64,000 bases of DNA from Paenibacillus sp. (GTDB taxonomy: Bacteria > Bacillota > Bacilli > Paenibacillales > YIM-B00363), in contig NZ_JAPSKE010000017.1 in NCBI RefSeq assembly GCF_031177825.1, forward strand, positions 62,001-126,000, in the 5' to 3' direction. Positions 44,557 through 52,312 of the stretch are shown here, in pieces (positions within the stretch are counted from its first letter, which is position 1; each line of letters starts with the position of its first letter). The translations under genes were made by a program, and so were the position numbers. The notes under the pieces were generated by a model, which was not told the origin of the DNA, made no database searches, and worked only from the letters and a program-made list of their open reading frames with translations.

Positions 44557-45255
44557 TTATGATGCGTATTCATCGTCCGCCGTTCGCATGCCGCGCGCCC
44601 AATAGATAATCGGCGTCGAAGCGACCGAGACGACCAGCTTGATCAGGTACGTCGTCAACGCGACCTGCACCCACACGTCGAACGGAAACCCCGGCGCGCC
44701 GAGGAAGGCGATCGAGCAAAAAATGAACGTATCCAGCAGCTGACTGAGCGCCGTGCTTCCGTTATTCCGAATCCAAAGCTGACCGGGCTTCGGGAACGCC
44801 TTTTTCAACAATGTAAAGATCTTGACGTCGACCCATTGGCTGACGAAGTAGGCCGTCAAGCTGCCGAGCGCGAGCCGCGGGAGCAAGCCGAAGATCGTCT
44901 CGAGCGAGTCCTGCGCGACATCGGTGTCCGTCGGCTCGAAGACGAGCGCCATCTGCATCATGACCGTCGACGCGATCAAGGCGAAGAAGCCCACGTATAC
45001 CGCCTTCTTGGCGGCCTTCTCTCCATGCTTCTCGTTCAGCAGGTCGGTCGCGAGGAAGATCGTCGCGTAAATCGTGTTGCCGAGCGTCATCACAAGTCCC
45101 GCCAGCTCGATCGTCTTGACGACCTGAATGTTGGCGAGCACCGTGGCGACGCCGACCCATGCGTACAGTCCGCCTCGCCCGAACAGCCGGTAGCAGGCTA
45201 GGAACAACGCGAAGTTGACGACGGCGAACGCCGCGCCCCATAACAAATTAAACAT
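44557..45255 (-). CDS. yhhQ: Queuosine precursor transporter (YhhQ/VUT family)
   Basis: 232 residues with about six transmembrane helices and VUT-family motifs (IQVVKTIELAGLVMTLGNTI, FLATDLLNEKHGEKAAKKAV, QLLDTFIF). It imports preQ0/preQ1-type bases for queuosine tRNA modification. A preQ1-I-like riboswitch overlaps its ribosome-binding site (GGGAGGG), which strongly supports the assignment. It ends 14 bases from the convergent AraC gene. Confidence 0.92.
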   Translation of the reverse strand: MFNLLWGAAFAVVNFALFLACYRLFGRGGLYAWVGVATVLANIQVVKTIELAGLVMTLGNTIYATIFLATDLLNEKHGEKAAKKAVYVGFFALIASTVMMQMALVFEPTDTDVAQDSLETIFGLLPRLALGSLTAYFVSQWVDVKIFTLLKKAFPKPGQLWIRNNGSTALSQLLDTFIFCSIAFLGAPGFPFDVWVQVALTTYLIKLVVSVASTPIIYWARGMRTADDEYAS

Positions 45256-45263
45256 GCCTAAGT

Positions 45264-45305
45264 CCCTCCCTAGTTTTGGTTACGCGGGATGGTCTCGAAC
45301 CGCGG
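45264..45305 (-). promoter_or_regulatory. preQ1-I-like riboswitch
   Basis: Leftward the RNA reads CCGCGGUUC, loop, AUCCCGCG, then UAACCAAAACUAGGG. This matches the class I preQ1 aptamer: a short P1 stem (CGCGG/CCGCG), a GGUUC-type loop, a C-rich 3' strand and an A-rich tail ending CUAGG. The tail runs straight into the Shine-Dalgarno GGGAGGG at 45269-45264, so ligand binding should block translation. A TATAAT lies at 45335-45330. Confidence 0.78.
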
Positions 45306-45426
45306 CGCCGCTTCCGCGACGCATCGTTCATTATAACGGAGGATCGCCGAACCCGCCAGAAGAAAAGCGCGCCGCTCGAAGCCGTATCGTCGGAGTTGCT
45401 CCGAACCCGCAGACGGCGATTGGCAG

Positions 45427-45455
45427 AAAAAAAGACGCCCCTCGGGGCGTCGCTT
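45427..45455 (-). terminator. Intrinsic terminator of the ydjO-like gene
   Basis: CGACGCCCC pairs with GGGGCGTC, followed leftward by seven T residues. Confidence 0.85.
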
Positions 45456-45468
45456 CATGCAACGACAT

Positions 45469-45693
45469 TCACGTGACGCTTTTCTTCGCGTATTTGTTAT
45501 CGAGCGTGTAATTCGACAGTTGGGGCAGCATCTTCGTCCCGCGCGCCATAGGAACGCGGCACGACGGGCATTCCGGCTCGGCGTCGAACGCGAAGTTGTC
45601 TCTCATCCAACAATTGCAGCCCTCGTTCGAGCACGTCCAGACGTCCGTCATTTCCTCCGGGATCTCAACGGCTTGCGGTTTGCGCGAATACAT
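45469..45693 (-). CDS. ydjO: YdjO-like cold-inducible zinc-ribbon protein
   Basis: 74 residues beginning MYSRKPQAVEIPEEMTDVW, then TCSNEGCNCWMRDNFAF and CPSCRVPM. This is the YdjO pattern of two cysteine knuckles around WxRxNF. B. subtilis YdjO is a small cold-shock-induced protein of unknown role. AAGGAGGAG precedes ATG 45693. Confidence 0.85.
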   Translation of the reverse strand: MYSRKPQAVEIPEEMTDVWTCSNEGCNCWMRDNFAFDAEPECPSCRVPMARGTKMLPQLSNYTLDNKYAKKSVT

Positions 45694-45851
45694 AGGCTCC
45701 TCCTTGTAAGAACGCGATTCGTCTCCGTAGAAACAAAAATCACATACCGGAACGCCGTTCGGAATTGCATTGAAGGACGTATCGCGATATGTGAATCACG
45801 TTTATTGGGTAGTCTGTTATGGAATTAGATTACCATATTCGGCCCCCAAAA

Positions 45852-47096
45852 TCAAGAAATCGACCGGGTCGCCATCAGCCGCCCGACCTCTCGTTCGACG
45901 TCCTCGGGACCGGAAGTATAGTTGTATATTCCCAAGAACGTCCGCGTCGCTTCCGGGTCGGAGCCGATTAAACCGTGGACCGCTTCTTCCTCCGGCGCGA
46001 CGGGCGACGCCTGGGAAAACTTGCATCCCAAATAGAACAACCCGGACAGCTTCGATTTCATCGCCCCCTCGTAGCGCGCCGCCATCTCGCCCCAGCGCGG
46101 GCCCCATTCGGCTTTCTCGACGCTCGACAGCGTCGCGGCGAGCGCCCGCGCGCCGTACAACGCGTCGTGCAGCCCTTGCCCGACGGCCGGATCCTTGAAC
46201 ATCAGGGCGTCGCCGACGAGCGCCCACCCGTCGCCCATCCCCGCATACCAGTCGTTGTCGTAGCCGAGCAGCCCTTTGATCGGCTCCGCCAACGCCGCTT
46301 CGCGCAGCCGCGACGGGAAGTCGGTCGCGGGAAGCCCGACGTCGACGGCGGCGCGGAAGCTCTCCTCCGGCGCCTCCCGCATCCGATCGATCCAAGCCTT
46401 GCGCGCCAACGGGAACATGACGCCGACGACGTACAGCGAATCGCTCGTCGGGAAGGCGATGACCATCGTATCGTCCGTCTTATACATCTCTACGTGCCGC
46501 TCGCCCGATTGCGTAAAACCGGAGAAGTACCCGACATACGAAGCGTAATCCGTCGGCACGCGAATGTCGCAGCGGCTGCCCGCGAGGTCGCGAACGGCCG
46601 AACGGCGGCCGTCGGCGCCGACGACGAACCGCGCCTCGAACCGCTCGACGCCGCCGTCGCGGCGCACGCCGACGACCCCGCGGACGGCGTCGCCGTCCTT
46701 CAGCAGCTCCGTCACGCGGAAGCCTTGCATCGTATGGACGCCCGGTTGGGCGGCGGCGTGCTCGAATAAGATGTGATCCAGGTACATCCGCCGGATAGAC
46801 ATGCAGAACGTCTCGCCGTTCGCCTCCGGGAAGTCGCCGTCGACGACCGCGCCGCCGATCTGCAGCTTCGCCCGCCGATAAACCGGCGTGCCGGTGGCGA
46901 GCAGCTTGTCGAGCACGCCCATCTCCCGGAGCAGGCCGATCGAGTTATTAAAGAAGTTATGCGTGGACAAGATGTCGCTCGGGAACGTGCTTCGGTCGAG
47001 CAGCAGCACCTCGAAGCCGGCTTTCGAGAGCTCGTACGCCAGCGCCGATCCGGCGACGCGGGCGCCGACGACGATTACGTCGTATTGGGTTTTCAT
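45852..47096 (-). CDS. FAD-dependent monooxygenase/oxidoreductase
   Basis: 414 residues of the PHBH-type flavoprotein fold: dinucleotide motif VVGARVAGSALAYELSKAG, DG motif VVGADGRRSAVRDLAG and the FAD-ribityl motif GDALMFKDPAVGQGLHDAL. The substrate is unknown; relatives hydroxylate aromatics or reduce geranylgeranyl chains. ATG 47096 fits the N-terminus. A long hairpin with a T6 tail ends only 3 bases before it, so expression may be attenuated. The frame is open to 47177, but no ribosome-binding site is seen there. Confidence 0.87.
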   Translation of the reverse strand: MKTQYDVIVVGARVAGSALAYELSKAGFEVLLLDRSTFPSDILSTHNFFNNSIGLLREMGVLDKLLATGTPVYRRAKLQIGGAVVDGDFPEANGETFCMSIRRMYLDHILFEHAAAQPGVHTMQGFRVTELLKDGDAVRGVVGVRRDGGVERFEARFVVGADGRRSAVRDLAGSRCDIRVPTDYASYVGYFSGFTQSGERHVEMYKTDDTMVIAFPTSDSLYVVGVMFPLARKAWIDRMREAPEESFRAAVDVGLPATDFPSRLREAALAEPIKGLLGYDNDWYAGMGDGWALVGDALMFKDPAVGQGLHDALYGARALAATLSSVEKAEWGPRWGEMAARYEGAMKSKLSGLFYLGCKFSQASPVAPEEEAVHGLIGSDPEATRTFLGIYNYTSGPEDVEREVGRLMATRSIS

Positions 47097-47099
47097 CGT

Positions 47100-47159
47100 A
47101 AAAAACCGCCTCTCCTCGCGAATGGAATAGGAACTCCATTCATTGTAGGAGAGGCGGTT
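47100..47159 (-). promoter_or_regulatory. Attenuator-like hairpin in the monooxygenase leader
   Basis: AACCGCCTCTCCT (47104-47116) pairs perfectly with AGGAGAGGCGGTT (47147-47159). Nested inside, GAATGGA pairs with TCCATTC (47120-47126 and 47135-47141). Leftward the stem is followed by T6 at 47105-47100, then ACG and the ATG. The purine-rich ribosome-binding region lies in the 3' arm. It could act as a transcriptional attenuator or mask the start site. Confidence 0.65.
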
Positions 47160-47170
47160 GTCATGCAGAT

Positions 47171-47185
47171 ATGACACGGTGTCAT
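47171..47185. promoter_or_regulatory. Palindrome upstream of the monooxygenase leader
   Basis: ATGACACGGTGTCAT has perfect 7-bp arms around one central base, typical of a dimeric repressor site. No cognate regulator is proven; the WYL regulator just upstream is one candidate. Confidence 0.45.
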
Positions 47186-47219
47186 TTTCGATATAGGGAG
47201 ATCGACCGAATCATGTTCT

Positions 47220-47303
47220 TCAGACCTTCGCCCGGCCGAGGAACGGCATGCCGCGGTTCGTGTCGAGCGCGTCCCCGACCGCCTTCGCATGGCCCTTTTT
47301 CAT
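47220..47303 (-). CDS. Possible 27-aa microprotein
   Basis: MKKGHAKAVGDALDTNRGMP with seven more residues, from ATG 47303 to TGA 47220. GGAAGGGG lies 9 bases upstream, and the codon pattern looks coding (G/C in most third positions). It lies between the WYL gene and the monooxygenase on the same strand. It could be a real small protein or the tail of a decayed gene. Confidence 0.4.
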   Translation of the reverse strand: MKKGHAKAVGDALDTNRGMPFLGRAKV

Positions 47304-47356
47304 CGGCGGCGGTCCCCTTCCTTCTCGTTCAAGCACGGTTTTTGATGCGACGAATA

Positions 47357-48304
47357 TCATTCGTACATGCGGCGCACTTCGTCCGCCATATGCGTCACCG
47401 CACGCCGCAGCTCAGGCGGCTGTACGATGCGGACGTCCGTCCCGAAGCCGAGGAAGAACGCCGTCGCCCACGGCACGTACGATGCGGGCATCGTCGCCCG
47501 CACCGTGCCCGTCCCGTCGGGACGCGCCGCGAGCCCCTCGGCCAGCCACGGATCCGCGGCGGCGCGGCGCGCGCCCTCCCGCGTCAGCTCGATCTCGAGC
47601 GGCAGCGCCGCAGGATCTTCCGCCGCCGGGGGCGCCCAAGGCAGGAACGGCCCCTCGGGTTCGTCGTCGGCTCCGGCGACGTCCGGGACGATCGTTGCGG
47701 ACAGCACCCGATCGGCGCGGAACACGCGGTCGGCCTCGTTTCGATAGCAGTACGCCTGCACGTACCAAAGCCCGTTCATCGCATAGACGCCCGTCGGCCG
47801 GATGCGGCGCGTCGAACGGCCGGGCGAGCCGTCGTATTCGATATCCGCCTCCGCCCGCTCGAGCGCCGCGGCGAGCAGCGTCCGCAGATGAGGGGCCTCG
47901 ACGCGCCGAGGCGGCACCCAGAAGGTTAGCCGGCGCTTCAGGCGGTCGATCTTGGCGCGCACGTCGCCGGGCAGCTTCGCATAAAATTTCCGCAGCGCCG
48001 ACGACGTCTCGAGCTCGAACGGCAGCGCCGAGTATCGCTCCAGCGCTTGGCTCGCGAAGAAGATCGCCACCGCCTCGTGTTCGGTGAAATGAATCGGCGG
48101 CAGCATCTTATCGTGCAGAACGCGGTAGCCGCCGGCCGCCCCGACCTCCGAGTACAGCGGTACGCCAAGCTCCCCGAGCTCCCCGAGATCGCGGACGATC
48201 GTGCGGCGAGAAACGCCGAGCTCGTCCGCCAGCTCCCGAATGGTGAAGCGCCGCTTCTCGTTGACCAGCATCATGAGCTGGATCAGCCGTTGCGCCTTGT
48301 GCAT
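47357..48304 (-). CDS. YafY-like HTH/WYL-domain regulator
   Basis: 315 residues: DeoR-type HTH (RFTIRELADELGVSRRTIVR), a central WYL domain (STRRIRPTGVYAMNGLWYVQ, AYCYRNEADRVFRADRV) and the C-terminal WCX domain. WYL domains bind small or nucleic-acid ligands. The start is ATG 48304. It is divergent from an ABM-like gene, with a TGCCA-N5-TGGCA site between them. Confidence 0.9.
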   Translation of the reverse strand: MHKAQRLIQLMMLVNEKRRFTIRELADELGVSRRTIVRDLGELGELGVPLYSEVGAAGGYRVLHDKMLPPIHFTEHEAVAIFFASQALERYSALPFELETSSALRKFYAKLPGDVRAKIDRLKRRLTFWVPPRRVEAPHLRTLLAAALERAEADIEYDGSPGRSTRRIRPTGVYAMNGLWYVQAYCYRNEADRVFRADRVLSATIVPDVAGADDEPEGPFLPWAPPAAEDPAALPLEIELTREGARRAAADPWLAEGLAARPDGTGTVRATMPASYVPWATAFFLGFGTDVRIVQPPELRRAVTHMADEVRRMYE

Positions 48305-48343
48305 GCGGGGGACCTCCTCTTTTTTATAGATGACCGAGAATCA

Positions 48344-48358
48344 TGCCAGTTGTTGGCA
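48344..48358. promoter_or_regulatory. Operator-like palindrome between the WYL and ABM-like genes
   Basis: TGCCAGTTGTTGGCA, perfect 5-bp arms with 5-bp centre, in the 120-bp divergent promoter region. Confidence 0.5.
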
Positions 48359-48424
48359 CTATTATGCCTTACGCTTAGGTCTGAATCCACTACATCTATT
48401 TCGAAAAAGGAGCTCGATGTTCGA

Positions 48425-49066
48425 ATGACTACCTCCCTACGTTTTTCCACGCTGGAGCTATGCATCTGCCGACCCGCCCCCGACCTGCCGGACGCCGACT
48501 TCCGCAAGGCGCTGCGCGCGGCCGACGACTTCCTCGCGGGCTGCGCCGGCTTCGAAGGGCGGGAGCTGCTGTACTCGGCGTCGTCCGATCGATGGATCGA
48601 TCTCGTCCGCTGGGCGTCCCCCGACGCGGCTGAGGCCGCGATGGACGCGTTCGGCCATGTCGAAGCGCTGCAGCCGCTCGCGAGTCGGCTCGTCGACGCG
48701 ACGATGCTTCGCCTGTCCCGCCTGCCCGAACTCGCCGTCTGCGGCAAGACGGCCGGCGCCGGCGACGCCCCGGTGTACGAGGTCATCGCGTACCGCTTGA
48801 AGCCGGGGATCGAAGACGCCGACTATCGGCGCACGCTGGACGCGTTCGGCGCGGCGTTGTCCGCGATGGACGGCTTCCTGGGGCGCGACGTCTTTCGGGA
48901 CGCGTCGAGCGGCACATGGGCGGAAGTGATCCGATACGCCGACCAACCGGCCGTCGACCGCCTCGGCCCCGTCGTCATGAGCCTCCCCGAAGCGGCCGCC
49001 GCCATGGAGCGGATCGACGCCGAAACCGTAGAGCTTCTCTTCGCGACGCAGGTTCGATCGTCATGA
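48425..49066 (+). CDS. Tandem dimeric alpha/beta-barrel (ABM-like) protein
   Basis: 213 residues made of two similar halves (ADFRKALRAADDFLAGCAGF... and ADYRRTLDAFGAALSAMDGF...), each followed by a W-I/A-E/D-L/V-I/V-R strand (WIDLVRWAS, WAEVIRYADQ). This is the ferredoxin-like ABM fold in tandem. Such proteins can be small monooxygenases or binding proteins; no catalytic residue can be named. GGAG lies about 12 bases before ATG 48425. Control by the divergent WYL regulator is likely. Confidence 0.68.
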   Translation: MTTSLRFSTLELCICRPAPDLPDADFRKALRAADDFLAGCAGFEGRELLYSASSDRWIDLVRWASPDAAEAAMDAFGHVEALQPLASRLVDATMLRLSRLPELAVCGKTAGAGDAPVYEVIAYRLKPGIEDADYRRTLDAFGAALSAMDGFLGRDVFRDASSGTWAEVIRYADQPAVDRLGPVVMSLPEAAAAMERIDAETVELLFATQVRSS

Positions 49067-49067
49067 A

Positions 49068-49107
49068 GGAAGGCCGTCCCCGAGGGATCCGGGAGACGGC
49101 CTTCTTC
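49068..49107. terminator. Bidirectional terminator
   Basis: AAGGCCGTC pairs with GACGGCCTT between two convergent genes; T-rich in both directions. Confidence 0.65.
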
Positions 49108-49116
49108 ACGTTCAAA

Positions 49117-49332
49117 TTACATTTCCTTCACGGCTTGCAGCTTGCCGACCTCGAACAGGCCGATCGCCTCCGTGTACAGCATGTCCGTCCACCCGGACGT
49201 AATGAGACCGTCCTTCGTTCGGGCCACGTAGGCGACGGATTCGATCGATTGTTCGTCGACCGCCGACAATAAATTTTCTAGCAGAAACTTAGGGGTAACC
49301 TCCGCTTCCGCTTCCTCCGAATGCTTGGTCAT
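49117..49332 (-). CDS. Hypothetical small protein (71 aa)
   Basis: 71 residues starting MTKHSEEAEAEVTPKFLLEN and containing SVAYVARTKDGLITSGWTDM. GGAGG lies at ideal distance before ATG 49332 and a terminator follows. I do not recognise the family. It is acidic and soluble, without cysteines. Confidence 0.7.
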   Translation of the reverse strand: MTKHSEEAEAEVTPKFLLENLLSAVDEQSIESVAYVARTKDGLITSGWTDMLYTEAIGLFEVGKLQAVKEM

Positions 49333-49386
49333 GCTTCCGCCTCCTTCCGCATTTTCCAACGTTAATATGGATGGAGGACGGCCGAT

Positions 49387-50103
49387 TTATGCGCCTCCGC
49401 CGAGCGTCCGCAGCAACGCCATGGCGACCCCCATGAGAACGACCGCCGGCAGCAGATTGGCGACGCGGATCTTCGTTAGCTCGAGCAGGTTGATGCCGAT
49501 GCCGACGATCAGCACGCCGCCGACGGCCGACACCTCCGCGGTGACCGCTTCGATCGCATCCGGCGCGAACCAGCCCGCGAACGCCATCGCCGCGAGCGCG
49601 ATGCCGCCTTGATACAACAGGACGGGCACCGCCGAAAACAACACCCCGAAACCGAGCGCCGACGCGAACACGATCGAGAGAAAGCCGTCCATGATCGACT
49701 TCGCGTACAGGACGTCGTGGTTGAGCCGAACGCCGCTGTCGATCGATCCGAGAATCGCCATCGCCCCGATGCAATAAACGAGCGACGCCGTGACGAACGC
49801 CTTCCCGACCGGCGACGCGCCGGCCCCCGACGGCATGCGTCGCTCCAGCCAGGCGCCGACCTGCTCGAAGCGGCGTTCGATTTGCAGCCATTCGCCGATG
49901 ACGCCGCCGGCCACGAGGCTGACGACCATCCAGACGTAATGCGTCGTCTTCATCGCCATCGATATCCCTAGAACGCATAGTGCGATCGCCATGCCTTGCA
50001 CGACCGTCCTCTGCACCCGCTCGTTCAAATTCGGCAGCAGGGCGCCGATCAATCCGCCGACGACGATCGCCGCCGCGTTCACGATACTTCCCAATAACAC
50101 CAT
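49387..50103 (-). CDS. DUF554-family membrane protein
   Basis: 238 residues with seven or so transmembrane helices and DUF554 hallmarks (GSIVNAAAIVVGGLIGALLP, YCIGAMAILGSIDSG, HDVLYAKSIMDGFLSIVFAS). This is the YqgA/YdfK family, possibly a transporter; function unproven. The start ATG 50103 has GAGAGGA upstream and lies 22 bases after the DUF4832 gene stop, so the two may be cotranscribed. Confidence 0.85.
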   Translation of the reverse strand: MVLLGSIVNAAAIVVGGLIGALLPNLNERVQRTVVQGMAIALCVLGISMAMKTTHYVWMVVSLVAGGVIGEWLQIERRFEQVGAWLERRMPSGAGASPVGKAFVTASLVYCIGAMAILGSIDSGVRLNHDVLYAKSIMDGFLSIVFASALGFGVLFSAVPVLLYQGGIALAAMAFAGWFAPDAIEAVTAEVSAVGGVLIVGIGINLLELTKIRVANLLPAVVLMGVAMALLRTLGGGA

Positions 50104-50125
50104 GGTTTCGTTCGATCCTCTCTCG

Positions 50126-51550
50126 TTACTCGTCCGCCGCGGCGACCGCCACCGGACCGAGCGCATATCGGCCGTCCGGCCGGCGCCCTTCCATCGCCCA
50201 GGCGACGCCGGGCGCGCCGGTCGCCGGGTCCACGATCGCGATCGTCAGCGTATAGACGCCCTCGGGCAAGGAAGCGGGCGGCCGCAGCCGCGCCTCGAAG
50301 ACGGTCTCTCCCGGCATCCAGTCGCGAATATCCGCTTCGTCCGCCTCGTCGCGAAAGACGACGCGGCCTTCGGCGTCCACGAGCGCCAGCTCGAGCGGCC
50401 AGTCGTAATAGAACGGCGCGACGCCGAGGTTCCGCACCTCGAGACCGACGGCGACGTCCTTGCCGGGCCGCCACTCCACCGGGTACGATGCCGTGCGCAC
50501 CGCGAACCGATATCCGAGCGTATTGAGGAATCGATCCAGATTGCGGCGCTCCGCCTCGTCCAGCTCCTCGATGTCGGTGCTCGGCCCGACCCAGCTGAGA
50601 TGGCTGCGCCGCGCCATGTCGAGCGTCTGCGCGAAGCGCGACGGATCGAAGTACATGCCGTCGATGCCGGCGTTGCCGAATTCGCCGCCGCTCGGCCCTC
50701 GCTTCCAGAAGTCCGGGGTCGCGGGAATGAAGGCGTCGGCAAGCGCGGAGGCGTAGCCGTTTTCGAACCAGTCGATGAAATCGTACGTCTGCCGGACGCC
50801 TCCGAACACGTCGTTGTACAAGCCGATGCCGTTCCGCTCGGCGATCGGATAAGGTCTGCGCATCAGCAGCTTCTTGGTCGGGAACGCCTCGAGATAATGC
50901 GTGACGTACTTGTCCGATTCCGCCATCGGCGGGAACGGGATGCGCACCGCGTCGTCGCTGTAGGTATGCCACTCGCCCCAATGGCCGAGGCTGCCCAAGG
51001 CGATGAAAGCGACTCTGGGATCGGCGTCGTACCGGTCCCCAAGCGCCTGAATGAGCCGTGCGTGATATCGTTGCAGCGTCGCGTTCGCATAGTTCGGACT
51101 GAAGCCCTTCCCTACGTCTTCGTCGTACCAGATCCCGTCCCCGTCGATCTCGTCGTAGAGCCAATCCGGAATGTCCATATGCCGTTCGTCCGTGCCGTAA
51201 TCGAGCACGACGCGCAGCACGAACCGGATCCCCCGCGCCGCGTAGGCGTCCATGCCGTACTCTCGCTCGATCGCCTCGAAGGCGAACGCCCCCTTCTCCG
51301 GCTCCAACTCGCGCCACGTAAGCACCTTGTACACCATGCTATGCGGCACCGGGAAGTCGTCGTACGCCGCTCCGGGCACGAGCCCCATGAACGGATTGTT
51401 CAATACGGCGTCGGTCGCGCGCGGCGCGACCCGTACGATATAGACGTCGTCCGCCTCGGGCGTCGTCGTCCGAGGAGACGGCGCGCCCGCGGGTCCGGCC
51501 ATCGTCATCAATAGAATTATGATCCAAGACAGCGTCAAGAAGCCGCGCAC
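50126..51550 (-). CDS. Secreted DUF4832-family protein
   Basis: 474 residues with a signal peptide (about 1-23, LSWIIILLMTMAGPAGA) and a TIM-barrel-like region (NPFMGLVPGAAYDDFPVPHS, GIRFVLRVVLDYGTDERHMD, FIALGSLGHWGEWHTYSDD). A beta-sandwich C-terminal domain follows. DUF4832 proteins resemble glycoside hydrolases and are often linked to cell-surface polysaccharide. The start is GTG 51550. Enzymatic activity is unproven. Confidence 0.82.
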   Translation of the reverse strand: MRGFLTLSWIIILLMTMAGPAGAPSPRTTTPEADDVYIVRVAPRATDAVLNNPFMGLVPGAAYDDFPVPHSMVYKVLTWRELEPEKGAFAFEAIEREYGMDAYAARGIRFVLRVVLDYGTDERHMDIPDWLYDEIDGDGIWYDEDVGKGFSPNYANATLQRYHARLIQALGDRYDADPRVAFIALGSLGHWGEWHTYSDDAVRIPFPPMAESDKYVTHYLEAFPTKKLLMRRPYPIAERNGIGLYNDVFGGVRQTYDFIDWFENGYASALADAFIPATPDFWKRGPSGGEFGNAGIDGMYFDPSRFAQTLDMARRSHLSWVGPSTDIEELDEAERRNLDRFLNTLGYRFAVRTASYPVEWRPGKDVAVGLEVRNLGVAPFYYDWPLELALVDAEGRVVFRDEADEADIRDWMPGETVFEARLRPPASLPEGVYTLTIAIVDPATGAPGVAWAMEGRRPDGRYALGPVAVAAADE

Positions 51551-51613
51551 GGCTGGCGTTCCCCTTTCGGATGCTAAGTTCCGCTATTATATCATCCCGC
51601 CGGCTTCGCCGCT

Positions 51614-52312
51614 CTACGTTCGGCCCGCGCCGCCGAGGCCCGACTCGCGCGCGACGACGATCGCCCGCGACCGGTCGGCCACCTGCAGCTTGTTCAAGAC
51701 GTTGGAGACGTGATTGCGCACCGTCTTCGGCGCGAGGCCGAGCAGACCTCCGATCTCGGCGTTGCCGCGGCCTTGCGCGACGAGAGCGAGAACCTCCTTC
51801 TCGCGGGCCGTCAGCTGCGGGAACGCATCGGACTCCGCCTCGGGCGGACGGAACGACTCGAAATAATACATCATCCGGCTCGCCAGCGCCGCGCCGAAGA
51901 TCGATTCGCCGTCCGCCGCGGCATAGATCGCCCGGACGATCTCCCGCCCCCGAGCCCCCTTAAGCAAGTATCCGCGGGCGCCCGCGCGCATCGCGGAGAA
52001 GACGGTCGCATCGTCTTCCAGCATCGTCAGCATAAGCACCGCAATATGCGGGCTCGCCTTCACGATGTCCCGCGTCGAGTCGATCCCGTTCCCGTCCGGC
52101 ATATGCACGTCCATCAGGACGACGTCCGGCTGCAGCGCCTCCGCGAGCTCGACCGCCTCCCGGCCGGACTTCGCCGCGCCGACGATGTCGAAGTCGGGCA
52201 CCCCGCCTACGATCATCGCCAATCCTTCCAGATATATCGGATGGTCGTCTGCCAGCAGGATCGCGATCTTGTCATTCCCCTGGTCGATCTCGCCGTTCTC
52301 CGTCTTCGTCAT
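51614..52312 (-). CDS. NarL/LuxR-type response regulator
   Basis: 232 residues: receiver domain with phospho-acceptor Asp68 (LMDVHMP) and a LuxR HTH at about 168-225 (LTAREKEVLALVAQGRGNAE, LGLAPKTVRNHVSNVLNKLQ). Its start lies 41 bases inside the kinase gene, so it is translated in coupling with it. It has a 16-residue N-terminal tail before the receiver. Confidence 0.92.
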   Translation of the reverse strand: MTKTENGEIDQGNDKIAILLADDHPIYLEGLAMIVGGVPDFDIVGAAKSGREAVELAEALQPDVVLMDVHMPDGNGIDSTRDIVKASPHIAVLMLTMLEDDATVFSAMRAGARGYLLKGARGREIVRAIYAAADGESIFGAALASRMMYYFESFRPPEAESDAFPQLTAREKEVLALVAQGRGNAEIGGLLGLAPKTVRNHVSNVLNKLQVADRSRAIVVARESGLGGAGRT

